A stretch of DNA of 27,277 bases from Pseudomonadota bacterium (GTDB lineage: Bacteria; Pseudomonadota; Gammaproteobacteria; Pseudomonadales; Azotimanducaceae). Shown here piece by piece: positions 1-7,904 of this stretch (the stretch's first letter is position 1; every line of letters begins with the position of its first letter). A program made the position numbers and the translations under genes. The notes under the pieces were generated by a model that saw only the letters and a list, made by a program, of their open reading frames with translations, made no database searches and was not told the DNA's origin. The stretch covers positions 1 to 27,277 of the forward strand of contig JAACDS010000080.1 of assembly GCA_009936895.1 (NCBI GenBank), given 5' to 3'.

Positions 1-68
1 ATCATAGGGTCTAAGTCACTTTTGAATTTTATGGCACCACAATGGCAGCCACCCGTTTGTTTACTCAT
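1..68 (-). CDS. GFA family protein, N-terminus only (runs off left edge)
   Basis: Only the first 22 codons are present, reading from 68 towards 1. The peptide begins MSKQTGGCHCGAIKF. The GG-CHCGAI-F start is the first zinc-binding CxC motif of the GFA (glutathione-dependent formaldehyde-activating enzyme-like / CENP-V) fold, whose members are about 130-200 residues long. A good ribosome site (GGAG, about 8 bases before the ATG) supports the start. The gene faces away from everything else in the window, and a GntR-type inverted repeat lies about 65 bp upstream. The substrate is unknown; few GFA proteins act on formaldehyde. Family assignment is fairly secure from the motif, but the rest of the protein cannot be seen. 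Confidence 0.75.
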   Translation of the reverse strand, partial: MSKQTGGCHCGAIKFKSDLDPM

Positions 69-133
69 TTCAAACACTCCGCTGATTCACCTCAGAATAA
101 CGCGATGTAGAAATTTGTGAAGTCGCTAAACTT

Positions 134-154
134 ATGGTACCATAAATGGTACCA
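134..154. promoter_or_regulatory. GntR-type operator: paired TGGTACCA palindromes
   Basis: Two copies of the palindrome ATGGTACCA(T) lie 12 bp apart centre to centre. Together they form a perfect inverted repeat with 9-bp arms (TGGTACCAT at 135-143 and ATGGTACCA at 146-154) and a 2-bp AA spacer. GntR/FadR-family repressors typically bind TGGTAC-N-GTACCA-like sites. The position, about 65 bp upstream of the GFA-family gene, fits a promoter-proximal operator of that leftward gene. The regulator itself is not in view. Confidence 0.5.
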
Positions 155-210
155 ATGAAGCCATTAAAGATAATTTAATTGATTAAAATCAATAATTTAA
201 GAGAGTTTAA

Positions 211-256
211 TGGTGCCCCCACACGGACTCGAACCGCGGACCTACTGATTACAAAT
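211..256 (-). other. Attachment-site-like 3' fragment of tRNA-Thr(UGU)
   Basis: Read on the minus strand from 256 to 211, this is the 3' part of a tRNA-Thr gene: anticodon loop TTTGTAA (anticodon TGT), TCAGT anticodon-stem half, variable loop, T-arm with GGTTCGAGTCC, acceptor strand and encoded CCA. The match stops abruptly at the anticodon loop. The sequence beyond 257 does not form the 5' half, so this is not a functional tRNA. A roughly 46-bp tRNA 3' end starting in the anticodon loop is the classic crossover core of tyrosine-recombinase elements, and an integrase stub starts about 150 bp away. It is best read as an att site (attR) marking an element boundary. Confidence 0.75.
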
Positions 257-404
257 TACATGTCCCCTATTTTCATAGGAGTGCATGGGTTCTTAATTTA
301 TTCTTATTTTCGTTTATTTACAGTAATATAAGTTATCATAGCATTGCACGGTGTTGTATCAAAGCGTATGTTTTTTGTAACCCATATGTAACCCAAGGCC
401 AGCC
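257..404. other. Gene-free spacer between att-like core and integrase stub
   Basis: This AT-rich stretch has no coding sequence. It includes runs such as TTATTTTCGTTTATTT and the two GTAACCC repeats described separately. Its place between the tRNA-derived core and the integrase start is where an attP arm with integrase-binding sites would lie. No terminator or RNA gene is seen here. Confidence 0.4.
376..395. repeat. Tandem TGTAACCCA repeats, possible integrase arm sites
   Basis: The 9-mer TGTAACCCA occurs at 376-384 and again at 387-395, an 11-bp period that puts both copies on about the same face of the helix. They lie immediately upstream of the integrase start at 405 and between it and the tRNA-Thr core. 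That arrangement suggests integrase/excisionase arm-binding sites or an int operator. The function is inferred from position only. Confidence 0.35.
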
Positions 405-509
405 ATGCCTAAACTCGCACAACAACCTCTGACCGAGCTCGCAATCAGGAAGGCAAAGGTGGGTTATTCTGACAGAACCCAAAATTCATTCGAACCAATC
501 TCAACATAA
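405..509 (+). pseudogene. Truncated P4-type tyrosine integrase (N-terminal stub)
   Basis: The frame opens MPKLAQQPLTELAIRKAKVG and then drifts to unrelated residues and a stop after 34 codons. The LT-x-x-AIRKAK start is the N-terminus of DUF4102/P4-like integrases, which are normally about 400 residues with catalytic R-H-R-Y residues in the C-terminal half. None of that is left: the next gene starts at 605. The gene is therefore a deletion remnant. It starts next to the tRNA-Thr attachment core and points away from it, as int genes of tRNA-targeting islands do. The assignment depends on about 20 residues but is supported by context. Confidence 0.65.
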
Positions 510-531
510 TCTTTACACAACTGATTCAAAA

Positions 532-545
532 AATTCATCTGGACG
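532..545 (+). promoter_or_regulatory. Copy of AATTCATYYGGAYG element before the dpp-like operon
   Basis: AATTCATCTGGACG matches the elements before phnF (AATTCATTCGGATG) and phnC (reverse-strand AATTCATCCGGATG) at 12 and 12 of 14 positions. It lies about 60 bp before the binding-protein start, a promoter-compatible place. A weaker partial copy (AATTCATTCGAA) lies at 483-494 inside the integrase stub. Shared control by PhnF is an inference. AT-rich sequence makes chance resemblance possible. Confidence 0.3.
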
Positions 546-604
546 TAATTCTATTGTAATGAACGCACGGCATTGTGGGGTGACCTTAACAGAGGAGCTT
601 TACC

Positions 605-2167
605 ATGTTTCATAAACTCAAGTCCGCGCTTGCTGCGGTGATAGCGCTTGCCGTCGTCGCACCTGCTGCGACCGCTCAAGACCAGCGTCCCGACCTTGTC
701 GTGGCCGTCAACAACCTACCCGGAAGCCTTGAGGGCATCGAAGAGATGGGCAACGTCGCCGTGCGCATCACCTATTCGATGTACGACAGCCTGATCCGCC
801 GCGATTTTCTTGCGGATGGCTCTGGCCAGGCATCCGAACTTGTGCCTGGGCTGGCCGAAAGCTGGACCCGTATCGACGATCGCACACTGGAACTGAAGCT
901 GCGCGAAGGCGTTTTGTTCCACGATGGTTCGGAGTTGACTGCAGATGACGTTGTCTTTTCCATGACCTCGACACGTGGCCAGGGCCAAAATCCGCTTATC
1001 GGCTCTGCCAAGCGCTACATGGACACAATCAGCCATGTCATCCCGCTTGACAAATACACCGTGCAGGTGGTCTCGAAGGAACCTGACGTGCTGCTGGAGC
1101 AGCGTCTAGCGGGCTACGCGTTCTGGATTGTCAATGCCAAAAACTATTTGACCGTCGGCAAAGACGCCTTTGCAAGGAACCCAGTTGCGACCGGCCCCTA
1201 CAAAATGGACGAGTGGGTTGAGGGCGAATACATCCGTCTGGCGGCGCATGACGACTATTTCGGCGGCAAGCCAACGGCCAAGTCCGTGACCTTTACCGAA
1301 GTGCCAGAGATGTCTGCTCGTATCGCGGGCCTAGTGTCAGGCGAATACGACATCTCGGTCAACATCTCACCCGACCAGATCCCGACGGTTGAAAGCTATG
1401 ACGACCTGAAGGTTGAACAGATCGTTCTGGACAACACACATATGTTGATCTTCTGGACCGTTGGCCCGCTCGAAGACAAGCGTGTGCGCCAGGCTTTGTC
1501 TTTGTCAATTGACCGCGACTTGCTGCGTCAAGCGCTGTGGGCGGACAAGAACTACACGCCAAACGGTCACCAGCTTCCGTCATATGTCATGTATATGGAA
1601 GACTATCCTACCTTTGAGTACAACGTTGAAAAAGCCAAGGCTCTGTTGGCCGAAGCGGGTTACAACGGCGAGGAAATCGTTTATCGCTTCCCGCTGAACT
1701 ACTACCTGCTCAGCACCGAAGCAGCACAGGCGATGCAGCAGATGTGGAGCCAAGCTGGCCTGAACGTAAAGCTCGAGCCAGTGGAAAACTGGAGCCAGGT
1801 GCGCGCCACCGACGGTGGTCACATCCGTCCATGGTCCAACACCCACCGCATGCCCGATCCTCTAGGCTCCTTTGTGCCGCAGTGGGGCAAGCTATCGGGC
1901 ATCCAGAACAACAGCCGTCTGGAAGATCGTAAGTGGGATGCCCCTGCTGCGTTTAACGACGCGCAAGACGTGATCCTGACCTCAACTGATTGGGACCAGC
2001 GTCAGCAAGCTTATCGCGAAGCCCTGGACATCTGGAAGGACGAAGCACCCGGTACGATGCTCTACAACCCGCTGGAAACATACGCCATGCGCAAGGACAT
2101 CACGTGGAAGCCCTATGGCCTCTACTACATGGACCTGCGCCCTTATAATCTGCAGTTCGCAGAATAA
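605..2167 (+). CDS. Dipeptide/oligopeptide-type ABC transporter substrate-binding protein
   Basis: This 520-residue periplasmic protein belongs to SBP family 5 (DppA/OppA/NikA type). It opens with a signal peptide (MFHKLKSALAAVIALAVVAPAATA, cleavage near residue 24). It then shows the family hallmarks LVPGLAESW, LKLREGVLFHDGSELTADDVVFSM and RVRQALSLSIDRDLL. An AGAGGAG ribosome site lies 5-6 bases before the ATG. It is the first gene of a plus-strand operon with two ATPases, two permeases and two TIM-barrel proteins. A hairpin directly downstream probably sets its excess over the membrane genes. SBP family 5 also binds nickel, opines, oligosaccharides and other ligands, so the ligand cannot be named. 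The adjacent sugar isomerase-like genes argue against simple peptide uptake. Confidence 0.93.
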   Translation: MFHKLKSALAAVIALAVVAPAATAQDQRPDLVVAVNNLPGSLEGIEEMGNVAVRITYSMYDSLIRRDFLADGSGQASELVPGLAESWTRIDDRTLELKLREGVLFHDGSELTADDVVFSMTSTRGQGQNPLIGSAKRYMDTISHVIPLDKYTVQVVSKEPDVLLEQRLAGYAFWIVNAKNYLTVGKDAFARNPVATGPYKMDEWVEGEYIRLAAHDDYFGGKPTAKSVTFTEVPEMSARIAGLVSGEYDISVNISPDQIPTVESYDDLKVEQIVLDNTHMLIFWTVGPLEDKRVRQALSLSIDRDLLRQALWADKNYTPNGHQLPSYVMYMEDYPTFEYNVEKAKALLAEAGYNGEEIVYRFPLNYYLLSTEAAQAMQQMWSQAGLNVKLEPVENWSQVRATDGGHIRPWSNTHRMPDPLGSFVPQWGKLSGIQNNSRLEDRKWDAPAAFNDAQDVILTSTDWDQRQQAYREALDIWKDEAPGTMLYNPLETYAMRKDITWKPYGLYYMDLRPYNLQFAE

Positions 2168-2185
2168 GCTTGGCAAAATGATCAC

Positions 2186-2216
2186 CGCTCCGGTTGGCTA
2201 TTGGCTGACCGGGGCG
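2186..2216 (+). terminator. Intercistronic hairpin after the binding-protein gene
   Basis: A 13-bp stem (arms 2186-2198 and 2204-2216, three G-T wobbles, loop TATTG) follows the stop codon by about 20 bases. It is followed only by GATTT, not a long T run. Such hairpins between the binding-protein gene and the rest of an importer operon usually cause partial termination and protect the upstream mRNA. A full terminator is unlikely because the transport genes downstream need the same transcript. Confidence 0.5.
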
Positions 2217-2236
2217 ATTTAACTTGGACGAATTAC

Positions 2237-3190
2237 ATGCTCTTGCACGTCAAAGATCTTGCTGTGACGATCGACCGTCGCGCCAAAACTCCAGTCCGGC
2301 CGGTGCGCGGTGTGTCGTTGACGGTTGATGCCGGCACGACTGTGGCGATTGTGGGCGAAAGTGGATGCGGCAAATCGATGACCTGTCTGGCTATTTCGGG
2401 CCTTCTGCCCGCACGGGGGCGCGTGTCTGCGGGTCAAATCATCTTGCAGGGGCAGGACCTTGCCGCGCTTGATGCGAAATCGGCGATGGCGCTGCGAAGA
2501 GCCTCTATGGCCAGCGTTTTCCAGGATGCAACCGGTGGCTTAAACCCTGTCCGTTCAATCGGCTGGCAAATCGCCGAAGCGGTGCGGCTGCGTGTTGGAG
2601 CGACCCGCGCAGAGGCGGCCAAGGAAGCCGTGCGCCTTTTGGGGCGGGTCGGATTGCCAGAGCCTGAGCGGCGTGCCCGAGAATACCCACACCAATTCTC
2701 TGGCGGCATGAACCAACGCGCAATGATAGCCCTTGCCATTGCCGGAAGCCCGAAACTACTGATAGCGGACGAGGCAACAACGGCCCTTGACGTGACGGTG
2801 CAGGCTCAGATACTCGATCTTATCGGGGACCTTCGGGACAGCCTCGGCATGGGGGTGATTTTTGTCACCCATGACCTTGGCCTTGTGGCACAATACGCGG
2901 AACAAATCGTGGTAATGTACGCAGGCCGCGTTGTCGAGCGCGCTGAAACAGCGGCCCTTTTTGCAGCCCCGCGTCACCCCTACACTCAGGCGCTTCTGAC
3001 ATCGCTCCCCAGTGCCGCCAAACCAGCCGAGCGGTTGCCGACAATCGAGGGCGTAGTGCCCCCGATTGATGCACTGCCGCCTGGCTGTGCCTTTGCACCG
3101 CGCTGTTCCCGTGCCAACCACATTTGCAGTCAAGAAGACCCAGTGCTTCTTGGCGGCGTCGCCTGCCATCACATTCAGGTGATGGCATGA
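2237..3190 (+). CDS. DppD/OppD-like ABC transporter ATPase
   Basis: This 317-residue cytoplasmic ATPase belongs to a peptide-type importer. Walker A is GESGCGKS at residues 40-47, the signature is FSGGMNQR, and Walker B is LLIADEATTALD. The C-terminal extension carries PGCAFAPRCSRANHIC, the cysteine-containing oligopeptide-transporter tail that can bind an Fe-S cluster in DppD relatives. The ATG at 2237 is preferred over the upstream TTG at 2201 because the family starts with LL-V-DL and because the upstream option lies inside the hairpin. It pairs with the next ATPase as a heterodimer, and the two genes overlap by ATGA. Confidence 0.92.
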   Translation: MLLHVKDLAVTIDRRAKTPVRPVRGVSLTVDAGTTVAIVGESGCGKSMTCLAISGLLPARGRVSAGQIILQGQDLAALDAKSAMALRRASMASVFQDATGGLNPVRSIGWQIAEAVRLRVGATRAEAAKEAVRLLGRVGLPEPERRAREYPHQFSGGMNQRAMIALAIAGSPKLLIADEATTALDVTVQAQILDLIGDLRDSLGMGVIFVTHDLGLVAQYAEQIVVMYAGRVVERAETAALFAAPRHPYTQALLTSLPSAAKPAERLPTIEGVVPPIDALPPGCAFAPRCSRANHICSQEDPVLLGGVACHHIQVMA

Positions 3191-4143
3191 GCTTTCTGGT
3201 CGCCTCGAATCTTGCCCGTAGCTTTGCCCATGGTCGCAAAGGTCTGTTTCGGCGGCAGGCTAGTTTCTTTGCGGTCAATGGTGTGTCTTTGTCACTGGAA
3301 AAGGGCAAGACGTTGGGCATCGTGGGCGAAAGCGGCTGTGGCAAGTCGACCCTTGCCAAAATGCTGCTGGGGTTATTGGACCCTGACCAAGGCATGGTAG
3401 AGTTGGACGGCACTGCGATTTTCGATTTATCCGAGCCGGAGTGGCGCGCGCTGCGCCGGCGGGCGCAACTGGTCTATCAAGACGCGGCAGGTGCGCTTGA
3501 CCCGCGCTTAACCGTCCTAGCCCAGGTGGAAGAGCCTCTGACAATTCATGATTTGCCGCGTGACGGGGCTAAGGCCGCGCTTGAGGCCGTAGGCCTGAGC
3601 GGCGCACTGGCGGATCGGTATCCGCATGAAATGTCGGGGGGGCAGCTGCAGCGCGTTGTCATCGCACGCGCGCTCGCATTGAAGCCAGACTTGCTGGTCC
3701 TTGATGAGCCTGTTTCGGCGCTCGATGTGTCGATCCAGGCACAGATCGTGAACCTGCTGATGGATTTGCAGCGCGAGAGGGGCCTGACCTATCTATTCGT
3801 GAGCCATGACTTGTCTGTGGTGCGGCATATCTCGGACCGGATCGCGGTGATGTATCTCGGGCAGATTGTGGAAGAGGCAACGCGTGATGCGCTTTTTGCC
3901 CGGCCACTACACCCTTACACCAAGGCGTTGATGGCGGCAGTTCCCGCACCTGATCCGACACAGAAACGCACCTCTGCGCCGCCGATTGGCGAGCCCCCCA
4001 ATCCCGCAGCGCCGCCCTCGGGCTGCCGTTATCATCCACGCTGCCCCTTGGCGCAATACCAGTGTCGCAACGTCCCCCCCGATATTCGCACCATCGGTGA
4101 TCGTCGGGTGGCGTGTCATCTAGCCGAAAAAGGAGCCGTTTGA
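3187..4143 (+). CDS. DppF/OppF-like ABC transporter ATPase
   Basis: This 318-residue protein is the second ATPase of the importer. Walker A is GESGCGKST at residues 47-55, the signature is MSGGQLQR, and Walker B is LLVLDEPVSALD. The oligopeptide C-terminal tail (PSGCRYHPRCPLAQYQC) is present. The start is the ATG overlapping the previous stop (ATGA), and the stop overlaps the start of the permease gene (TGATG), so translation is coupled. Its length is normal for DppF-type proteins. It energises uptake of the ligand bound by the 605-2167 binding protein. Confidence 0.92.
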   Translation: MSFLVASNLARSFAHGRKGLFRRQASFFAVNGVSLSLEKGKTLGIVGESGCGKSTLAKMLLGLLDPDQGMVELDGTAIFDLSEPEWRALRRRAQLVYQDAAGALDPRLTVLAQVEEPLTIHDLPRDGAKAALEAVGLSGALADRYPHEMSGGQLQRVVIARALALKPDLLVLDEPVSALDVSIQAQIVNLLMDLQRERGLTYLFVSHDLSVVRHISDRIAVMYLGQIVEEATRDALFARPLHPYTKALMAAVPAPDPTQKRTSAPPIGEPPNPAAPPSGCRYHPRCPLAQYQCRNVPPDIRTIGDRRVACHLAEKGAV

Positions 4144-5075
4144 TGCGGTGGACTGCAATAAAAATTGCCCGAGCGGGCATCACAATGTGGCTTGTGGTGA
4201 CCTTTGTGTTCTTCGTGTTGCGGATCTCTGGCGACCCGACCGACATGCTATTGCCTGACGATATTGATCAGGCGACACGGGATTTCTATCGCCGTCTGTG
4301 GGGGCTCGATCAGCCGCTGCTGACCCAGTATTGGAGTTATCTAATGGCGCTCGTGCAGGGTGATTTCGGGATTTCCTTCCGTAACAACCTCGACGCTTAT
4401 GACCTGGTGATGGAGCGTGTTCCGAAAACCCTACTGCTGACGGGAACGGCGCTTATTATTTCCCTTGCCATCGGCATCCCCTTGGGCATCCTTGCCGCGC
4501 TTTATCGCGATAGTTGGTTGGATCGTGGCGTGATGGCAGTGGCCGTCTTTGGGTTTTCGATGCCAAACTTCTTTCTCGGAATCCTCTTGATCTTGGTATT
4601 TTCGCTGCAGTTGCGCGTTCTACCGTCTTCGGGGTCTGGCACCTGGGCGCATTTGATCATGCCTGCCGCAACCTTGGGCATTAGCTTTGCCGCCCAATTC
4701 GCCCGCTATACGCGATCGTCCATGATCGACGTCCTGTCGAAACCCTATATGCGCACCGCGCGATCCAAAGGGGCTGGGCCTGGGCGGAGGGTCACTTTGC
4801 ATGCAGTGCCGAATGCCTCTGTCCCCATTGTCACAATCCTGGGTTTCAAGATCGGAGAGCTGATCGGCGGCGCAGTCATAACTGAAACAGTCTTTGCCTG
4901 GCCAGGGATTGGGCGATTGTTAACTACAGCGGTGGGCAGCCGTGATCTGGCTGTGGTACAGTGCATCATGATCCTTCTTGCGCTGACGATGGTCACAGCC
5001 AACGCGATCACTGATCTGATCTACGGCTGGATTGATCCACGGGTGCGCGTGGGCGCAGGAGCAACCCAGAAATGA
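4143..5075 (+). CDS. DppB/OppB-like ABC transporter permease
   Basis: This 310-residue inner-membrane permease has about six hydrophobic segments, beginning with IARAGITMWLVVTFVFFVLRI near the N-terminus. It carries the family features GDFGISFRNN and TARSKGAGPGRRVTLHAVPNA, the latter being the EAA-type loop that docks on the ATPases. The ATG at 4143 overlaps the preceding stop. The 3' end overlaps the next permease by ATGA. DppB-type permeases are usually about 310-340 residues, so the protein is complete. It forms the channel with the protein encoded at 5072-5953. Confidence 0.93.
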   Translation: MRWTAIKIARAGITMWLVVTFVFFVLRISGDPTDMLLPDDIDQATRDFYRRLWGLDQPLLTQYWSYLMALVQGDFGISFRNNLDAYDLVMERVPKTLLLTGTALIISLAIGIPLGILAALYRDSWLDRGVMAVAVFGFSMPNFFLGILLILVFSLQLRVLPSSGSGTWAHLIMPAATLGISFAAQFARYTRSSMIDVLSKPYMRTARSKGAGPGRRVTLHAVPNASVPIVTILGFKIGELIGGAVITETVFAWPGIGRLLTTAVGSRDLAVVQCIMILLALTMVTANAITDLIYGWIDPRVRVGAGATQK

Positions 5076-5953
5076 GTTCGCAAGACATGATCGAAGGGCG
5101 CCGCTGGGCGCCGGTGCGACTGCTGGCCGGGACGCCATTTGGCGTGATCCTTGCGGCAGCATTCATGGCGGTAATGGTCTTTGTGATGATCTTTGCCAAA
5201 GTGCTGCAACCTTACGCCTTTGACTACATCAACCTGCTCGCTCGCCTGGCGCCGCCTGTGCCGTTGTCCGGCAGCACATGGGCTCATCCTGCCGGAACCG
5301 ACACGCTGGGCCGCGATTTGATGTCGCGGCTTTTGGTGGGCACCCAGACCTCGATGTTGCTGGCGCTGTTGGGCACCTGTTTGGGCGCAGTGTTGGGCAT
5401 TGCCCTTGGGTTTTTGGCCGCACACAAAGGGCGGCTTTGGGATGAAATCATCATGGGCCTGGTGGACTTTCAGGCCGCGATGCCTTGGTTCATCGTCGCG
5501 CTTGCGGTGCTTGCCTTTCTTGGCAATTCCATGGTGATCTTCGTCGCGATCATGGCGCTTTACGGCTGGGAGACCTATGCGCGGATCACGCGCGGGCTGG
5601 TCCTGTCGGCGCGCGAACAGGGCTATGCAGCGGCGGTGCGCGGTTTGGGCGCTCGGGCACGCTGGGTCTACCTGCGCCACATCCTGCCAAATATCGCGGG
5701 GCCACTTCTTGTTCAACTGACAGTGAATTTTCCATCTACAATCCTGTTTGAAACATCCCTGTCCTTCTTGGGGCTTGGAATTCGACCACCGATGACCTCG
5801 CTCGGTCAGATGTTGGGCGGAGGGCGAGATTACCTGATAAACGCGTGGTGGCTGGCGGTTGTGCCAGGGCTCACAATCTTTCTGATAACCCTGAGCATGT
5901 CGATCCTCGGCGATTGGATGCGCAGCAAACTTGACCCATCATTGGAGGACTAA
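5072..5953 (+). CDS. DppC/OppC-like ABC transporter permease
   Basis: This 293-residue inner-membrane permease is the partner of the preceding DppB-like protein. It shows the DppC features HPAGTDTLGRDLMSRLLVGTQTS (split here by family knowledge into the GTDxLGRD motif), an EAA-type loop around AAVRGLGARARWVYLRHILPN, and ETSLSFLGLGIRPP near the end. An N-terminal hydrophobic segment lies at about residues 28-48. The start codon overlaps the previous stop (ATGA). The gene ends two bases before the first TIM-barrel gene, so it belongs to the same operon. Confidence 0.92.
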   Translation: MSSQDMIEGRRWAPVRLLAGTPFGVILAAAFMAVMVFVMIFAKVLQPYAFDYINLLARLAPPVPLSGSTWAHPAGTDTLGRDLMSRLLVGTQTSMLLALLGTCLGAVLGIALGFLAAHKGRLWDEIIMGLVDFQAAMPWFIVALAVLAFLGNSMVIFVAIMALYGWETYARITRGLVLSAREQGYAAAVRGLGARARWVYLRHILPNIAGPLLVQLTVNFPSTILFETSLSFLGLGIRPPMTSLGQMLGGGRDYLINAWWLAVVPGLTIFLITLSMSILGDWMRSKLDPSLED

Positions 5954-5954
5954 C

Positions 5955-6899
5955 ATGAAGCTCATTGCAGGAACGGGCCTGAACCTGACCTCAGTCGCGC
6001 CGGGAGATCTGGACGGCGCTGACCGCCTGATGGCCCACTGGGCAGAGATCAAGTGCAGCCACGTGGAAATCAGCGCGCGCCGGTTAGATGTTGTGCTGGG
6101 CGGAAAGCTGAATATGCCAGCGACGAAACGTGTGGCTGCGATGATTGACCGGCACGGCATGGCGCCGGTCCTGCATGCCCCCCACGGGATCAATTTGATG
6201 GATCGCGACCGCCGCGACATGCATGTGGGTGCCGCCGAAGCCTCGATCGAGTTTTGCCGCATCACCGGATGCAAATCCATGGTGATGCATTCGGGGAATG
6301 TTTCACTGACCGAATGGATCTATGACCGCGACGCCTTGTTGGCGGAGGAGCGTGATCTTTTGAAACGCCTGGGGGATCTGGCGGAAAAGGCAGATGTGAA
6401 CCTGTCCGTTGAGAACCTGATTGCCCACGGGGCGAACCCGCATCGTACGGCCTATGGTGCGGACCCTCAGGCCTTAGCGGCCCAACTGGCCGAAACCGAT
6501 CATCCCCGCGTCGGGGCCTGTCTGGACTTTGGCCATGCCTGGCTTTCGGCAACGACGCTTGGGTTCGATTTCATCCCTGCGATTGCAGCGCTCAGCCCCC
6601 ATGTGTGGCATCTGCATTTGCATGATAACTTTGGCCGTCCGCCCGGTGATACGGGTCTTGGTGATCCAGGCGACCAAGTTGCCATGGGCCAAGGCGACCT
6701 GCATTTGCCGATGTTTTGGGGGTCTATCCCTTGGGCCGAGCTGCTGCCGCAGATGCAATTCCGTGCCGGAACCTTTGGCATGATTGAATTGAACGGGCGC
6801 TATAATGCCTATGCTGAAGGCGTTCTCGCCGCCGCCAACGCCATTGCCGCCCATATTGACGGCGCACCACTTGTAAACCCCTGGGAGGAAGACATATGA
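5955..6899 (+). CDS. Xylose-isomerase-like TIM-barrel protein (sugar phosphate isomerase/epimerase family), copy 1
   Basis: This 314-residue cytoplasmic protein belongs to the AP-endonuclease-2/xylose-isomerase-like barrel family (PF01261 type). Likely metal ligands and acid/base residues are E153 (SVEN), D191 and H194 (CLDFGHAW), H219/H221/H223 (HLHLHD) and E278 (MIELN). The ATG at 5955 follows a GGAGG ribosome site (ATTGGAGGACTAAC). The gene starts right after the DppC-like stop and overlaps copy 2 by ATGA. Members isomerise or epimerise ketoses, inosose or hydroxypyruvate, or act on DNA; the substrate here is unknown. Cotranscription with an importer suggests it acts on the imported ligand. 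Confidence 0.85.
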   Translation: MKLIAGTGLNLTSVAPGDLDGADRLMAHWAEIKCSHVEISARRLDVVLGGKLNMPATKRVAAMIDRHGMAPVLHAPHGINLMDRDRRDMHVGAAEASIEFCRITGCKSMVMHSGNVSLTEWIYDRDALLAEERDLLKRLGDLAEKADVNLSVENLIAHGANPHRTAYGADPQALAAQLAETDHPRVGACLDFGHAWLSATTLGFDFIPAIAALSPHVWHLHLHDNFGRPPGDTGLGDPGDQVAMGQGDLHLPMFWGSIPWAELLPQMQFRAGTFGMIELNGRYNAYAEGVLAAANAIAAHIDGAPLVNPWEEDI

Positions 6900-7822
6900 G
6901 CCCGATTATCTCAACCGGCTTTAATACCGGTATGACCGAGGGCGACCTGACCCGCCTTGACCGCCGCCTCGCCCATATGGTTTCCATCGGCTGCACAGGG
7001 GCAGAGATCACCGCAGTTGGTCTGGACGCGGTTGTGTCCTGCAAGCTTCTGCCCAACCGCGTCGCAGCACTGGCCGAGATCATGCAGCGCTACGATCTGC
7101 ACTATTCGATGCACGCGCCCATCGCCATCAATCTGATGGATCACACCCACGCTGATATCATGCAACGCGCGGCACTTGTGTCCATGGATCTTGCGGCTGA
7201 GGTTGGCGCCAAGGCTGTGGTGCTTCACCCTGGCCGGGTGCATCCCCGGGACTGGCACGCTGACCAAGCCTGGCTTCTGCAATTCGAACTGGATCGGCTG
7301 GGTCCTGTGGCGGACCGTGCAGCATCCCATGGGATCGAAATCGCCTATGAGAACATCTCCCCCAATTCCCGCGTGATCGCGATGGAGGAAACCTCTTATT
7401 CGCTAGATCCAGCCGCCCTTGCGGCGCAGCTTGCGCGGCTGAACCACTCCGCCGTGATGGCCTGCCTTGATATCAGCCATGCCCAGCAGGGCGCGGGGCT
7501 TTGGGGCTTTGACATGATCGACGCCTGCGTCGCGCTTGCGCCGTGGATCGGACATATCCATTTCTCGGACAGCACTGGGGTTCCTGCGACCTTCCCGACG
7601 GGCAGCCGGACAGAGCAGCATTATTTCGGCGTCGGTGATATGCATGCGCCACAAGGCTTTGGCTCCATCGACTTTGCCACTTTGGCGGCCAAACTTCGGG
7701 TTCGTCCGGGGACACGGACTGTGATCGAAATCAAGACAAATTTCATCGCCCATGCAGAGGCAGAGACCTTGGCAGACGCCCAAGCCTTTGGCGCGCAACT
7801 TGCCCCTGTGGGCGTCGCGTGA
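6896..7822 (+). CDS. Xylose-isomerase-like TIM-barrel protein, copy 2
   Basis: This 308-residue paralogue of the preceding gene shares its framework: HAP-GINLMD versus HAPIAINLMD, E152 (YENI), D192 and H195 (CLDISHA), H220/H222 (HIHF), and E278 (VIEIK). The metal-site pattern is conserved in both copies, so both are probably enzymes. Sequence divergence between them suggests successive steps or a heteromer rather than recent duplication. The start overlaps the upstream stop (ATGA). The substrate is unknown; a pathway of two epimerase/isomerase steps on an imported sugar-like compound is an inference from context. Confidence 0.85.
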   Translation: MSPIISTGFNTGMTEGDLTRLDRRLAHMVSIGCTGAEITAVGLDAVVSCKLLPNRVAALAEIMQRYDLHYSMHAPIAINLMDHTHADIMQRAALVSMDLAAEVGAKAVVLHPGRVHPRDWHADQAWLLQFELDRLGPVADRAASHGIEIAYENISPNSRVIAMEETSYSLDPAALAAQLARLNHSAVMACLDISHAQQGAGLWGFDMIDACVALAPWIGHIHFSDSTGVPATFPTGSRTEQHYFGVGDMHAPQGFGSIDFATLAAKLRVRPGTRTVIEIKTNFIAHAEAETLADAQAFGAQLAPVGVA

Positions 7823-7904
7823 CGCCTGCTGCAAGTGCTGGACAAGGGGCGTATATGATGAAACAGCGGCCACCACCGGTCGCAGCATGCGCGAGACTTT
7901 TATT

